Assembly (NCBI RefSeq): GCF_017874215.1 | Contig: NZ_JAGGLB010000002.1 | Coordinates: forward strand, 558,001 to 622,000 | Length of the DNA: 64,000 bases | Reading direction: 5' to 3' | Origin: Paenibacillus eucommiae | Lineage (GTDB): Bacteria > Bacillota > Bacilli > Paenibacillales > NBRC-103111 | Shown here: positions 1 through 9,191 of the stretch, one piece after another | Layout: each line of letters opens with the position of its first letter | Numbering within the stretch: the stretch's first letter is position 1 | The notes under the pieces: generated by a model | The model's input: the letters and a program-made list of their open reading frames with translations, nothing else | The model's database searches: none | What the model was told of the DNA's origin: nothing | Program-made: the position numbers and the translations under genes

Positions 1-415
1 AGGAAATTAGACTCTCCCGCAGCATTTCCTTGGCAATTTCCGCCATTTGCGGAATCGTTTCCAGCGGCTTCACCAGCTCTTCACCGGAGAAACGCAGGGT
101 AATTCTGGCAATATCGACAGCATGATCGGCTATTCGTTCGAGGTCTGTTGCGATTTTGATCGCTGTACCGATGATGCGAAGATCACTGGCCATGGGCTGC
201 TGCAGCGCAATAAGCCGGAGACAGAGTTCATCAATGGTTGTTAAGTAATCATCAATATGATCGTCACTCTCGATAATATCATGGGCTAATTTCTCATCGA
301 GGCGGGTTAATGAATCTACGGCTTGGTGAATCAAATTTTCCACACTATTTCCCATTGCCAATAATTCCGTTTGCAGCAACTCAAGCGACTGATGAAACCC
401 AGATCTCGTGTCCAT
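1..415 (-). CDS. phoU: Phosphate transport system regulator PhoU (partial)
   Basis: Only the first 138 codons are in the window; the C-terminal part (the family is about 220 residues) lies beyond base 1. The ATG at 415-413 follows the ribosome site AAGGGAG. The helical PhoU signature is clear: an N-terminal three-helix unit with DLRIIGTAIKIATDLERIADH, carrying the D-x-x-x-D/E-type metal-binding residues. PhoU proteins link the Pst transporter to phosphate signalling through the PhoR/PhoB(P) pair and restrain uptake when phosphate is plentiful. It is the last gene of the pst operon, 53 bases after pstB, with no terminator in the gap, so cotranscription is likely. Confidence 0.93.
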   Translation of the reverse strand, partial: MDTRSGFHQSLELLQTELLAMGNSVENLIHQAVDSLTRLDEKLAHDIIESDDHIDDYLTTIDELCLRLIALQQPMASDLRIIGTAIKIATDLERIADHAVDIARITLRFSGEELVKPLETIPQMAEIAKEMLRESLIS

Positions 416-468
416 ATACATCTCCCTTAGTTTGGTTTTTTATATGCAGCTTGTTTTCTTTGCAGCTC

Positions 469-1227
469 TTAACCAAATCTGCCAGTAATATAATCTTCTG
501 TTCTTTGGTCGTTTGGGTTGGTGAAAATTTTGTCTGTTTTGTCCGTTTCAACCAGTATCCCGTTCAAGAAAAACGAGGTCATATCCGATATCCGCGCCGC
601 CTGCTGCATGTTATGAGTCACAATAATAATCGTATAACGATCTTTCAATGTCTGTGTCAGCTCTTCAACTTTCAGCGTAGAAATTGGATCCAGTGCTGAA
701 GTCGGCTCATCCATCAAAAGCACTTCAGGCTCAACGGCCAGAAGGCGGGCGATACAAAGACGCTGCTGCTGGCCTCCGGACAAGCCCAGTGCGGATTTGT
801 TCAACCGGTCCTTGACCTCATCCCAAAGTGCAGCTTGAACCAGGCTGCGTTCCACAATTTCATCCAGCACAGCTTTCTTCTTGGTTCCATGAATGCGTGG
901 ACCGTAAGCAATATTATCGAAGATGCTCATTGGGAATGGATTTGGACGCTGGAACACCATACCTACCCGCTTGCGCAAGGACACAACATCCGCATCAGAG
1001 TTGTATATATGCTGGCCATCCACAATCACATCTCCGGTAATACGTACACTATCGATCAAATCATTCATCCGATTCAACGTTCTTAGAAAGGTGGATTTAC
1101 CACAGCCCGAAGGTCCGATCAAAGCAGCAATCGAATTCGATTCAATTTGTAATTGGATATCATGAAGGGCGTGGTTATCACCATAATAAAGATTTAATTT
1201 ATCTGCTTTAATTTTTGTCTTCTGCAT
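469..1227 (-). CDS. pstB: Phosphate ABC transporter ATP-binding protein PstB
   Basis: ATPase subunit of the high-affinity phosphate importer PstSCAB, acting on the cytoplasmic face of the membrane. All ABC motifs are visible: Walker [10 protein letters not shown] at residues 38-46, signature LSGGQQQR near 148-155, Walker [13 protein letters not shown] directly after it, and a switch histidine in [11 protein letters not shown]. The PstB-specific stretch RTLNRMNDL follows Walker A. The length of 252 residues is normal. The gene starts immediately after the pstA stop codon and precedes phoU, the standard pst order. Confidence 0.97.
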   Translation of the reverse strand: MQKTKIKADKLNLYYGDNHALHDIQLQIESNSIAALIGPSGCGKSTFLRTLNRMNDLIDSVRITGDVIVDGQHIYNSDADVVSLRKRVGMVFQRPNPFPMSIFDNIAYGPRIHGTKKKAVLDEIVERSLVQAALWDEVKDRLNKSALGLSGGQQQRLCIARLLAVEPEVLLMDEPTSALDPISTLKVEELTQTLKDRYTIIIVTHNMQQAARISDMTSFFLNGILVETDKTDKIFTNPNDQRTEDYITGRFG

Positions 1228-2085
1228 TTATTTCCCTCCAGATAATCTTTTTTGTAAAATTCGGCTAGGTATAGCCACCAAAAGGTTGAACACAAGAACC
1301 ACAATCAGCAGCAAAGCCGCGCTGCCTTGGGCGATTTCTTTGGCGTCAGGCACAAGGGATTCGGCTTGAACATACCATAGATGCGTGGATAACGTTTCCC
1401 CCATCTTCAGAGGGTTAAAGTCCGGGAAAATTCTTGATACAGAAAGACCGGCGGTATAAATCAGAATAGCTGATTCCCCTAGCGCCCTGCCTGCAACAAG
1501 CGTAATCCCCGTGATCAAGCTTGGCATAGAAGCCGGAATTAATACTTTGCGGATGGCCTGCCATTTGGTTGAACCGAGCGCAAGGCTGGCTTCCCAATAG
1601 GATTCGGGCACAGTGCGAAGTGACTCCTCGGTTACACGTACCAATACGGGCAGATTCAGCAGGGACAGTGTCGCGGCGCCGCCAATAATCGAGAATTTCA
1701 GGCCCATCAAATTAACGAACAACAGAAATCCGAACAGCCCGAACACAATCGACGGTACCGAGGACAAAGCCTCTACAGAAATTCTGATTAAATCGGTGAA
1801 TCTGTTTTTTTGCGCATATACCGCTAAATAAATACCTGCACCAAGTCCAATGGGCAACGAGAAAGCCAGAGACAGGAACAGAATGTAAAAGGAGTTAAAC
1901 AGCTGAGGTCCTACCCCGCCTCCAGCTTTCATTTCTTCAGGCTTACCGAAGATAAAGTTCCAGTTCAAGTAGGGAGCACCTTCACCCAATATGCGAACCA
2001 GAAACCAGGCCAGGATCATAATAATAACTACGCCTGCCGTCCAGAAATAGATGGTCGCCAACCGGTCTGCTGATTTGCTGGTCAT
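1228..2085 (-). CDS. pstA: Phosphate ABC transporter permease PstA
   Basis: Membrane subunit of the phosphate importer, 285 residues with about six transmembrane helices; the first is near residues 15-35. The permease loop that contacts PstB is visible as SYWEASLALGSTKWQAIRKV, the PstA/PstC form of the EAA motif. Its ATG overlaps the pstC stop codon by four bases (ATGA), so the two permeases are translationally coupled. It pairs with PstC to form the transmembrane channel. Confidence 0.96.
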   Translation of the reverse strand: MTSKSADRLATIYFWTAGVVIIMILAWFLVRILGEGAPYLNWNFIFGKPEEMKAGGGVGPQLFNSFYILFLSLAFSLPIGLGAGIYLAVYAQKNRFTDLIRISVEALSSVPSIVFGLFGFLLFVNLMGLKFSIIGGAATLSLLNLPVLVRVTEESLRTVPESYWEASLALGSTKWQAIRKVLIPASMPSLITGITLVAGRALGESAILIYTAGLSVSRIFPDFNPLKMGETLSTHLWYVQAESLVPDAKEIAQGSAALLLIVVLVFNLLVAIPSRILQKRLSGGK

Positions 2086-2972
2086 TTCAATTCACTCCTC
2101 TTGGACACGATCCGGATAATCAGGATAAGCCCTAGCGATATTAGTAACAAAATAAATGACATCATGAACAATGAATTGTTCCATGTGGTTCCATAATTCG
2201 TATTCCCCATGTCTTTCACAATCGCTGTCGTTAGAACGGTTGTCGAATCCAGCAAGGATTTCGGCATTTGCGGTGAGTTCCCGATGACCACAAACACGGC
2301 CATGGTCTCTCCTATCGCTCTACCCATACCAAGGATAACTCCCGTCATAATACCAGGCCTTGCTGCCGGAAGCAGCACCCGCCACATCGTCTGCCATCTG
2401 GTCGCCCCTAGTGCCAATGAAGCCTCTTCCAGCCTGCCAGGGAGCGCACGGATAGCATCTTCAGATATGGACAGGATTGTCGGCATGATCATAACGGCCA
2501 GAATGATGGCCGCTGGCAAAATCCCATAACCAATGCCCCCTGTTACTTTGGCTATGAACGGAATGATGACCGTAAGCCCGATAAATCCGTACACGATCGA
2601 AGGAATACCTACAAATAAATCGGCAGCAGGTCTGAGAATTTCACGTGCCCATTTGGGAGCAATTTTGGCCATAAATAGAGCACCTGATAAAGCTAGTGGT
2701 ACGGCCAAGACGACTGAAATAAGCGTAAGCAGCAATGTGCTGTAGATAAACGGAAATGCTCCAAACTTGTTCTGCGAAGGTGTCCAGTCTGTAGAGAAGA
2801 AAAACTCCCAGGGGCTGACTCCCTCAAAGGTTCTTAGCCCTTGCATCCCGACAAAAATAATGACGGAGAAAATAACTGCCGATACCAGGACCGCACTGCC
2901 TACAAACACATATCGCATCAGGTTGTCCTGTCTATACTGACCTTTCGTCCATTTCGTCTTCACCGGTTTCAT
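2082..2972 (-). CDS. pstC: Phosphate ABC transporter permease PstC
   Basis: Second membrane subunit of PstSCAB. About six transmembrane helices follow a basic N-terminus; the loop motif is RLEEASLALGATRWQTMWRV. The reading frame stays open upstream to 3173. The ATG at 2972-2970 (MKPVKTKW) was chosen because AGGGGA lies seven bases before it and the length (296 residues) fits the family. A TTG at 3017 behind AAAAGGGGG is a real alternative giving 311 residues. The further upstream extension runs through the pstS-pstC hairpin and is unlikely to be translated. Confidence 0.93.
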   Translation of the reverse strand: MKPVKTKWTKGQYRQDNLMRYVFVGSAVLVSAVIFSVIIFVGMQGLRTFEGVSPWEFFFSTDWTPSQNKFGAFPFIYSTLLLTLISVVLAVPLALSGALFMAKIAPKWAREILRPAADLFVGIPSIVYGFIGLTVIIPFIAKVTGGIGYGILPAAIILAVMIMPTILSISEDAIRALPGRLEEASLALGATRWQTMWRVLLPAARPGIMTGVILGMGRAIGETMAVFVVIGNSPQMPKSLLDSTTVLTTAIVKDMGNTNYGTTWNNSLFMMSFILLLISLGLILIIRIVSKRSELK

Positions 2973-3131
2973 GCTGCGTTCCCCTGCTTTCATTAGCTTG
3001 TCTGCCACCGATTCCAATGGTAGATCCCCCTTTTCCAAAATCTCACTATAGCTTATGATAATCGATGATTGTAAATCGACAGTCCAACAATTGTTAAGCG
3101 AATGTAAATATTTTTGAGACCACCTTAGGCA

Positions 3132-3167
3132 AAAATAAGGACAGTGCGTGTGCACTATCCTTATTTC
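3132..3167 (-). terminator. Intercistronic stem-loop between pstS and pstC
   Basis: A 14-base-pair stem with a four-base loop starts 13 bases after the pstS stop codon. On the minus strand AATAAGGATAGTGC pairs with GCACTGTCCTTATT, including one G-U pair, and is followed by TTTTTGCC. It can act as a partial terminator or 3' stabiliser, giving more PstS than permease, as is common in binding-protein operons. The inference rests on position and shape only. Confidence 0.75.
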
Positions 3168-3179
3168 CATCATCTATGA

Positions 3180-4112
3180 TTACTTCTTCAAAATATCAGC
3201 AGGTAAGAATCCAAGCTCTCTAACTTGGTTTTCTTGGAACTCTTTGCTTAGGATAAAGTCGATAAATGCTTTTGTTATGCCTGTAGCTTCACCTTTGGTG
3301 TACATATGCTCTACACCATAAAGCGTGTAAGAGCCATTTTTAATGTTTTCTTCAGTAGGTTCAACACCCTCCATTTTCAAAGCCTTCAAAGACTCATCCA
3401 CATAAGGTGTATCGATGTAACCAATAGCTCCAGCAGTTTGGGATACTGCAGTTCTCATGGCACCACTGTTTTCTTGCGTAATTCCGTCTTTTGTAAATTC
3501 AGCACCATCAAGAACAAGTTTTTGTACAAGCTTGCGTGAACCGGAACCGTCAGGACGTTGAATCAGCGTAATTTTCAGATCACTACCGCCAACTTCTTTC
3601 CAGTTCGTAACTTTACCAGTAAATATATCAGCAGCTTGCTGCTTAGTCAGATTATCAACAGTAACATCTTTGTTAACAATTAATGCAAAAGGTGCGATAG
3701 AAACGATATGATCAACAAGGCCTTTATCATTGTATTCTGCAGAATACTCCACATCGGAGTTTCCGATATCAGAATTACCGTCTGCTACATCTTTAACGCC
3801 TTTACCGGAACCGCCAGCAGTTGCGCTAACGGATACTTTCGGATGAAGATCCATGAAATCTGTAGCGGCTTGCTTAACCATTGGAAGAAGTGCACTGGAA
3901 CCCGATGTTGTAATTGTACCGGAAAGCTCTTCACCAGCTGGTGTGGTTGATGCCGATGGTGATGGTGAAGCAGTTGCCTCCGTAGAAGCACTTGGTGTAG
4001 GCGAGGCAGCATTTTCATCTTCTTTAGCTTTACCGCAGCCTGCTAGAACCCCCATTAACATAATCGCGCAAAAAACAATGGCTAGACCTTTTTTCGAAAT
4101 GAACTTTGACAT
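3180..4112 (-). CDS. pstS: Phosphate-binding lipoprotein PstS
   Basis: Extracellular phosphate-binding lipoprotein that delivers phosphate to PstCAB. The signal peptide ends in the lipobox LAGC. A Ser/Thr/Pro-rich linker (SPTPSASTEATASPSPSA) separates the lipid anchor from the binding domain. The domain carries the PstS features SGSSALLPM, GGSGKG, SDIGNSD and QRPDGSGSR, whose Ser/Thr/Arg/Asp side chains bind phosphate in this family. The ATG at 4112 was preferred to the longer frame (4142) because the signal peptide then starts properly (MSKFISKKG) and AAGGAGG lies upstream, although the spacing of 11 bases is long. First gene of the operon, behind Pho boxes. Confidence 0.96.
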   Translation of the reverse strand: MSKFISKKGLAIVFCAIMLMGVLAGCGKAKEDENAASPTPSASTEATASPSPSASTTPAGEELSGTITTSGSSALLPMVKQAATDFMDLHPKVSVSATAGGSGKGVKDVADGNSDIGNSDVEYSAEYNDKGLVDHIVSIAPFALIVNKDVTVDNLTKQQAADIFTGKVTNWKEVGGSDLKITLIQRPDGSGSRKLVQKLVLDGAEFTKDGITQENSGAMRTAVSQTAGAIGYIDTPYVDESLKALKMEGVEPTEENIKNGSYTLYGVEHMYTKGEATGITKAFIDFILSKEFQENQVRELGFLPADILKK

Positions 4113-4150
4113 ATTCAGTATGTCCTCCTTTTTATTTATCATCCTAAGTC

Positions 4151-4250
4151 ATCTTATCAAGCAAATGTAAACTCCAAACCCACGAAACGTAAACGTAATG
4201 TAAAAGTTTTTTCACGGCTTTCATTTACATACTTTTACATCCTTCTAACA
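4151..4250. promoter_or_regulatory. Pho box cluster between pstS and the chemoreceptor gene
   Basis: On the minus strand (towards pstS) TTTACA occurs at 4204-4199 and 4171-4166 and TTTACG at 4193-4188, offsets of 11 and 22 bases. A -10-like TAAGAT lies at 4156-4151, nine bases after the last box. This is the spacing known for PhoP-activated promoters in Bacillus (TT(A/T/C)ACA repeats on one helix face). On the plus strand, TTTACA occurs at 4224-4229 and 4234-4239, then CTAACA at 4245-4250, pointing towards the chemoreceptor gene. PhoP binding is inferred. Confidence 0.75.
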
Positions 4251-4355
4251 AAGAGGGAGGCTTCATTTAATAGAAAGAGCTTATAGTAATAGAAGGATCC
4301 TGGCACTTAAGTAAAAGATGTCGGGCGGATATATATAGAAGCGGAGGACATACAG

Positions 4356-6341
4356 ATGGGAAAGAGAAAACGAACGATTACATTCCGGGTCAAACTGATT
4401 GCCAGCTTTGCCGGTGTGCTGCTTGTCTTTCTTGCCGTGGCTTTGTTTAATTTGAATCAGGTCGCGCAGATTAAGTTAAGTATGTACAACCAGAATGATA
4501 AGGTAGGCTTGAAGGTGATGGCGCTCGAGCTTAAAGAAATGGTGCAGGAGCTCAACATTATTGCATCCGGTTTGGAAATATCCAAAAATGCTGAATACAT
4601 AGAGAAATATAATAGTAAGAGGCCTATCTACAACGAAATGGTGAAAAGGATCGGAGAAACGGCCACTACGCCTGAGCTGAAAAAAACAAGAAGCTTAATG
4701 ATCCAAGCGTCCGTAGATTATATCGATAACTTCGATAACGCTGCGCGACTGGTTCAGGACACAAGTATGAAGCCTTCTGATCTGGAATCTAATCTGTTTC
4801 ATCTATATACGGAATCTCAAGCTCTAAAGGAAACGATATTCGGGTTAGTCGATAAGTTTTATGTGACCTACGCTGGAGATGCAGAGCAAGCCATTGCCCT
4901 TTCCACAACTAAGCTGAATGAAACAAGCCGTGTCATGCTGATTGTAGCTTTCCTAGTCTTTTTCGTTACAGTAGGAATTGCAATATGGCTAATCCGCTCC
5001 TTCCTAAGACCTATAGTCCGCTTGCAAAAGGCGGTTGCGCTCATTGCTTCCGGTGATTTAAGACATCAGATCAATGCAAGCTCTCAAGACGAGCTGGGAC
5101 AACTTAGCAGCAGCTTTGACAGCATGGTCGGCCAAGTCCGTCATATGCTGACCAATACGCAGCTAATTGCCTCATCTTTAACCGACCATGCTCATTCCTT
5201 TCATTCATTTTCCCGGCACACAGCCTTGGCTAACACAAATTTACTCAAAGCCATTCATGAAATTTCTGCGGGGGCGGATGAACAGGCGGTGCAAACTGAG
5301 CGAAGCACGCACATTATTACCGAGTTGGAAACGAAGATGATCCACATTACCGAATATACAGATGTAATGAGACAGACGAGTGCCTCAGCATCCTCTAATA
5401 CCCACAAAGGCTCCTCGTCTGTCCGGGCCCTGAAAGATTCTCACGAGCACTCCCAGGAAGTTATGCACAAAATCAACACCGCTATGAATACTCTATCGTC
5501 GAGCTCTATACAAATCGGTAAGATTGTTCAGTCCATTACTGAAATATCTACCCAGACGAACGTCTTGGCCTTGAATGCCGCTATAGAAGCAGCACGGGCA
5601 GGTGTTCATGGCAAAGGCTTCTCCGTTATCGCTAATGAAGTCCGTCAGTTATCCCAACAAACCAATGATTCTTCCAAAAGTATTGCGAGAATCATCCTCT
5701 CCCTGCAAAAGCAGATTCTAGATCTGCAAAGCATCATGCAGGAAGCAGGAGAAAGTGCACATATCCAAAACACTAAAGTCGAAGAAACACTGGATTCCTT
5801 CGAAATCATTGAACAATCGATGCTATCGATCGCTTCCCAAATCACACAAATTCATGAAAAAACAGAACAAGCCCGCTTAAAAAATGACGAGCTTGTAGAG
5901 TCCGTTCAATTAGTTTCCGCGATCGCCCAGCAAACCGCTGCCGGTGTCCAGGAAGTGAACGCTACTTCGATCGAGCAAAATGCTTCCACGCATCGAATTG
6001 CTGAGGAGTCCGACGATATTCTGGATTTATCGCAAAAGCTTTTTCAGGAAATCAGCAGGTTTCTGATCGATACAGACGACGAGCGTGCCGCGGCGCATCA
6101 ATTGGTGCAATTGGAAAATGAGAGCAAAGAGGAATCGATGAATCAGAACGTAGAAGAGGCGGAGGTTTTGGCCGTGAACGATATGGTGATTGATAGGATG
6201 TATGATAGTGGTAGTAGCGCGGCGGGAAATGTAGATCCAATCGAATCAAGAGGCGAGAAAAACAGGGATCAGAGTTCAGAGACTCTTAAAGATGAAGATA
6301 CTGCAGGAAAAAAGGAAGAAAAGACTTTAATCAGCGTCTAA
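4356..6341 (+). CDS. Methyl-accepting chemotaxis protein
   Basis: Membrane chemoreceptor of 661 residues. A transmembrane helix at about 13-32 is followed by a short, mostly helical extracellular sensor (about 35-185), a second membrane helix at about 190-213, a HAMP domain (about 214-266) and a long coiled-coil signalling domain. The hairpin tip that contacts CheA/CheW is visible in [18 protein letters not shown] and the [12 protein letters not shown] that follows. The last 90 residues are acidic and low in complexity, with no CheR/CheB tether motif. The start follows GCGGAGG. It diverges from pstS across a Pho box cluster, so its ligand or expression may be linked to phosphate; the ligand cannot be read from the sequence. 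Confidence 0.95.
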   Translation: MGKRKRTITFRVKLIASFAGVLLVFLAVALFNLNQVAQIKLSMYNQNDKVGLKVMALELKEMVQELNIIASGLEISKNAEYIEKYNSKRPIYNEMVKRIGETATTPELKKTRSLMIQASVDYIDNFDNAARLVQDTSMKPSDLESNLFHLYTESQALKETIFGLVDKFYVTYAGDAEQAIALSTTKLNETSRVMLIVAFLVFFVTVGIAIWLIRSFLRPIVRLQKAVALIASGDLRHQINASSQDELGQLSSSFDSMVGQVRHMLTNTQLIASSLTDHAHSFHSFSRHTALANTNLLKAIHEISAGADEQAVQTERSTHIITELETKMIHITEYTDVMRQTSASASSNTHKGSSSVRALKDSHEHSQEVMHKINTAMNTLSSSSIQIGKIVQSITEISTQTNVLALNAAIEAARAGVHGKGFSVIANEVRQLSQQTNDSSKSIARIILSLQKQILDLQSIMQEAGESAHIQNTKVEETLDSFEIIEQSMLSIASQITQIHEKTEQARLKNDELVESVQLVSAIAQQTAAGVQEVNATSIEQNASTHRIAEESDDILDLSQKLFQEISRFLIDTDDERAAAHQLVQLENESKEESMNQNVEEAEVLAVNDMVIDRMYDSGSSAAGNVDPIESRGEKNRDQSSETLKDEDTAGKKEEKTLISV

Positions 6342-6355
6342 TAAATATGGAGATT

Positions 6356-6386
6356 CGGGGGAACATTGGGTCCCCCGTTGATTTTA
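6356..6386 (+). terminator. Rho-independent terminator after the chemoreceptor gene
   Basis: The stem CGGGGGA/TCCCCCG with an eight-base loop is followed by TTGATTTTA. It lies 15 bases after the stop codon and before the convergent aldo/keto reductase gene. Confidence 0.8.
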
Positions 6387-6409
6387 CACATGCATCAATC
6401 CGACATTCA

Positions 6410-7357
6410 TTATTTCCACATTGCAGGCGTAACAAGCAGCTTTGGAACTTCCTTGAAGGTCTGGTCAATCAGTTCTCTAGTTCGCTCCGAAATGGACGGT
6501 CCAGCAAGTAAATCCAGATTATTCGCGATCTGCTGCGCATTCTCCGCTCCTATCACAAGGCTGTGAACACCTTCCAAATCACGGATGTACGAGACTGCAA
6601 GCTGAGCTAAAGATATGCCTTCCGATAGCGCGATATCATCCAGCTTTTTAAGCATAGCACTTCCATCTGGTCGCAGATTCTCTGGCAGCGTTTGCCTATC
6701 ATGAAAGAAAAGTCCTTGTAAAAATACGCTCCTGATGACAACTATTTTATGCTCCTTCTTAAAATCCTCCAAGGCACCACAGTGAACCAAGCGATGATCA
6801 AATAAATTCATAGGCGCTTGTATCAGCTCAATAACATCATCTTTAATTAAGTCAGCGCATTCTTGATAATGCTCACCTGAATCCGCGTCCAAAGATAAGC
6901 CGCCTCTTTGAATCAAGCCATCCCGCTTCATTTTATTTAACACTTGTATAACTTTCTCCCCATATGCCACCAACGTATAAGGCTCATGCAGCAGCAGGGC
7001 TGGGAGCGACTTTATTTGCAACCGTTCCAGGATCGACTCGGTCTTTGCAATCATTTGCCTCTCGACCTCATCTAATGAAGTAAGGTTAAGGTCAATTTTC
7101 AGCTTCGATGCAATAAAGGGGGTCTCTTTCCCTTGGAAGAACTGTCCAATCTTCACTTCCGCATCTCCATAGATGTGCGCAGTATCATAGCAATTGATGC
7201 CTTTATTTTGACAATATGCTAAAATAGCTTCGGCGTCCACAACCTCGGCCCGATTATTGACACCGTATCCGGCTAGCCCCAACTGTGCCGTGCCAAGCAT
7301 CAGCTTGGAAAGAGTCAGCCCATTTACACTGCTGTAAGTTGTGATGCTTTCTACCAA
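6410..7357 (-). CDS. Aldo/keto reductase
   Basis: NAD(P)H-dependent carbonyl reductase of the TIM-barrel AKR superfamily, 315 residues. The expected catalytic tetrad is visible: Asp and Tyr in YDTAHIYGDAEVK, Lys in FIASKLKI, His in LLLHEPY. The C-terminal cofactor segment is SLVIGAENAQQIANN. The frame overlaps the upstream SDR stop by seven bases, so the two are cotranscribed and probably act on the same substrate, perhaps interconverting a sugar or polyol. The substrate is not evident. Confidence 0.9.
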   Translation of the reverse strand: MVESITTYSSVNGLTLSKLMLGTAQLGLAGYGVNNRAEVVDAEAILAYCQNKGINCYDTAHIYGDAEVKIGQFFQGKETPFIASKLKIDLNLTSLDEVERQMIAKTESILERLQIKSLPALLLHEPYTLVAYGEKVIQVLNKMKRDGLIQRGGLSLDADSGEHYQECADLIKDDVIELIQAPMNLFDHRLVHCGALEDFKKEHKIVVIRSVFLQGLFFHDRQTLPENLRPDGSAMLKKLDDIALSEGISLAQLAVSYIRDLEGVHSLVIGAENAQQIANNLDLLAGPSISERTRELIDQTFKEVPKLLVTPAMWK

Positions 7358-8151
7358 TTACTCCACCCGCCATCCACCACGAGATTGTGTCCGGTTACAT
7401 ATTTGGAAGCCTGAGACGCTAGGTAGACTATCGCCCCTTTAATGTCATCTTCGTCAGCCATTCGTCCTAGTGGTGTACGAGCTGTGTAATTACGCAGGAA
7501 TTCATCTGAAGCAATTTCCTGATCAGTACCAACCGGATTATAGCCTCCCGGGCTAATACAGTTCACCCTTACATTATATTTACCATAATAGTTGGCCAGC
7601 CATTTGGTCATCCCGACCATGCCCCATTTAGCATACGTATATTCGATTCCGCTAGTCATACCTGTATCACCGTATACTGGAAAATGAGGTCCAAGTATGC
7701 CTTGAATGGAGGAAATATTAATAATACTTCCTTCCTTACGCTCTCTCATCGTTGTCACGACTGCTTTAGTAAGCAGCATAAGTCCGAGTCCGTTCACCTG
7801 CTGTGCTTGAAGCCAGCCTTCAGATGTTGTTTTCTCAATATCGTTCAAGCCATCTCTGGACACGGAATTATTGATCAGAATATCAATACGGCCATACCTG
7901 CTTATGGTTTCCTGCACAAACTGTTCGATATTTTGCTCATCAGCCAGATCTAGTGCAATGGCTCCTGCTTCAAAGCCCTTCTCCCGCAGAACAGCTGCCT
8001 GCTTCTCACAGCGCCCAAGATTTCGAGATGCTACGATCACAGTCGCCCCAACCTCTGCTAACGCTTCACAAATATGAGAGCCATATAAGCCCGATCCTCC
8101 AGTAACAACTGCTACCTTTCCATCCAATCGAAACATGTCCCCAACGCCCAT
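7351..8151 (-). CDS. SDR family oxidoreductase
   Basis: Short-chain dehydrogenase of 266 residues. The N-terminal NAD(P) motif reads VTGGSGLYGSH, a variant of TGxxxGxG. The active site has Asn in INNSV, Ser in INISSIQG and the Y-x-x-x-K pair in YTYAK. The C-terminus ends in VVDGGWSNW. The chosen ATG follows AAGGTGGAG; an internal ATG (MFRLDGK) four codons later is an alternative. First gene of a two-gene unit with the aldo/keto reductase. The 236 bases upstream, before the divergent DUF2691 gene, must hold both promoters. The substrate is unknown. Confidence 0.9.
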   Translation of the reverse strand: MGVGDMFRLDGKVAVVTGGSGLYGSHICEALAEVGATVIVASRNLGRCEKQAAVLREKGFEAGAIALDLADEQNIEQFVQETISRYGRIDILINNSVSRDGLNDIEKTTSEGWLQAQQVNGLGLMLLTKAVVTTMRERKEGSIINISSIQGILGPHFPVYGDTGMTSGIEYTYAKWGMVGMTKWLANYYGKYNVRVNCISPGGYNPVGTDQEIASDEFLRNYTARTPLGRMADEDDIKGAIVYLASQASKYVTGHNLVVDGGWSNW

Positions 8152-8387
8152 TCTGTCATCACTCCACCTTAGAAATATTGTTTTTTAGACACTTCAACCT
8201 TATTTCCTACCTATTTACATGACCATTTTTTCACTAATATTCAATTTGGTTAGACCATACTATATCTTATATATTAGCTTAGCGATTCGTCAATTTCTTG
8301 TCAATATTTTTTATTATCGCCGCTGCTACAAAATCAATTAGAATGAAGGAAACCGAATACGAATAACGAATTGGGAGCGTGACATTT

Positions 8388-8852
8388 ATGAACAGAGGAA
8401 TTGCTTTTGAAATCCCAAATGAATACGGCTCTTTTCTTGGAGACATACTCAAACCCTTTGACACGAAGGATTTCAATTGGCAGCTTGGTAGAGAAGAAGC
8501 CTACATAATTCTGGAGGGGGAAATAGGAAACAATCTTTTCGCTGAGGATATATCAACTATTGAGGGCACTGTTCTCAAAAATCTGCTAGTAAACAATACC
8601 TATTATATTATTTTCGCTGACCTGCAAGCCTATCCAAAGGGCCATACTATTTCCAAAATGGAGACTTATGAGGAGTTTACACAAAGTGAATGTGAACTTG
8701 TTCTGTTGGTAGCAGATAGTTGCTATTCAACCCTCTATTGCAAAAATAAGGGAAAGCTCGAATTGCTATTTAACCATGCACACGATTGTGGTTTTATAGA
8801 TGTTCAATATATTACTGATGAAAATGATACAAGAACGAGGCTATCGGTATGA
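8388..8852 (+). CDS. DUF2691 family protein
   Basis: Small cytoplasmic protein of 154 residues that I recognise as DUF2691 from its N-terminus (RGIAFEIPNEYGSFLGDILKP). No signal peptide, membrane segment or catalytic motif is visible, and the family has no known function. The ATG at 8388 has TTGGGAG at a normal distance; a GTG three codons earlier lies too close to that site. The stop codon is followed directly by a truncated repeat element (8853-9075). Stand-alone gene. Confidence 0.8.
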   Translation: MNRGIAFEIPNEYGSFLGDILKPFDTKDFNWQLGREEAYIILEGEIGNNLFAEDISTIEGTVLKNLLVNNTYYIIFADLQAYPKGHTISKMETYEEFTQSECELVLLVADSCYSTLYCKNKGKLELLFNHAHDCGFIDVQYITDENDTRTRLSV

Positions 8853-9075
8853 CATCTGCAAGACGCTGGGTATGAAGAGCTCTACTTTAGCGATGTTTTT
8901 CATCGTTAAAAGCATGAGATCGCCTACACAACCATACTTTAACAATGAAAAACATCGTTAAAATCCCTTTTTACCACCCTGAGCTTCCATCCGGCCTATT
9001 TAAACGATGAAAATCATCACTAACGCGGCTAATTGACTGGAAGAACTTGCTTTAACGATGAAAAACATCGTTAAG
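8853..9075. repeat. Four-palindrome array A with residual left flank
   Basis: Four palindromes of about 25 bp with arms near TTTAACGATG/CATCGTTAAA and five-base loops: 8886-8910, 8938-8962, about 9000-9024 (degenerate) and 9051-9075. Centres are at 8898, 8950, 9012 and 9063, spacings 52, 62 and 51. The first has a TTTTT loop, the others AAAAA or AAAAT. The linkers resemble those of array B but have diverged more than the palindromes. The 33 bases before the array (8853-8885) resemble the part of locus B between hairpin and array (both contain ATGAAGA), so locus A looks like a composite element that lost its hairpin. The left edge abuts the DUF2691 stop codon. Confidence 0.9.
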
Positions 9076-9113
9076 TGATAGAAACCAGATTCCCTCTTAA
9101 ACTTTCTATTTGT

Positions 9114-9174
9114 AAAAAAAAAGCCAACAAGATCACTTCGCAGCGATCCTGTGGCTCCTATGATCTTGTGGCTT
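9114..9174 (-). terminator. Terminator of the SDR/M81 operon
   Basis: On the minus strand AAGCCACAAGATCA pairs with TGATCTTGTTGGCTT (one bulge) across an internal loop and is followed by a run of Ts. It lies 18 bases after the stop codon of the SDR gene. Confidence 0.85.
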
Positions 9175-9191
9175 ATATTTAGAATAATGAA

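Noticed and set aside
2973..3173. N-terminal extension of PstC up to 3173
   Set aside because: It would read through the intercistronic hairpin, adds a Cys/His-rich non-family sequence and ignores two good ribosome sites downstream.
8886..9075. Regularly spaced repeats resembling a short CRISPR array (also 12625-12813)
   Set aside because: The spacers are homologous between two loci, their lengths alternate 26/37/26, one repeat is in the opposite sense, and no cas gene is near.
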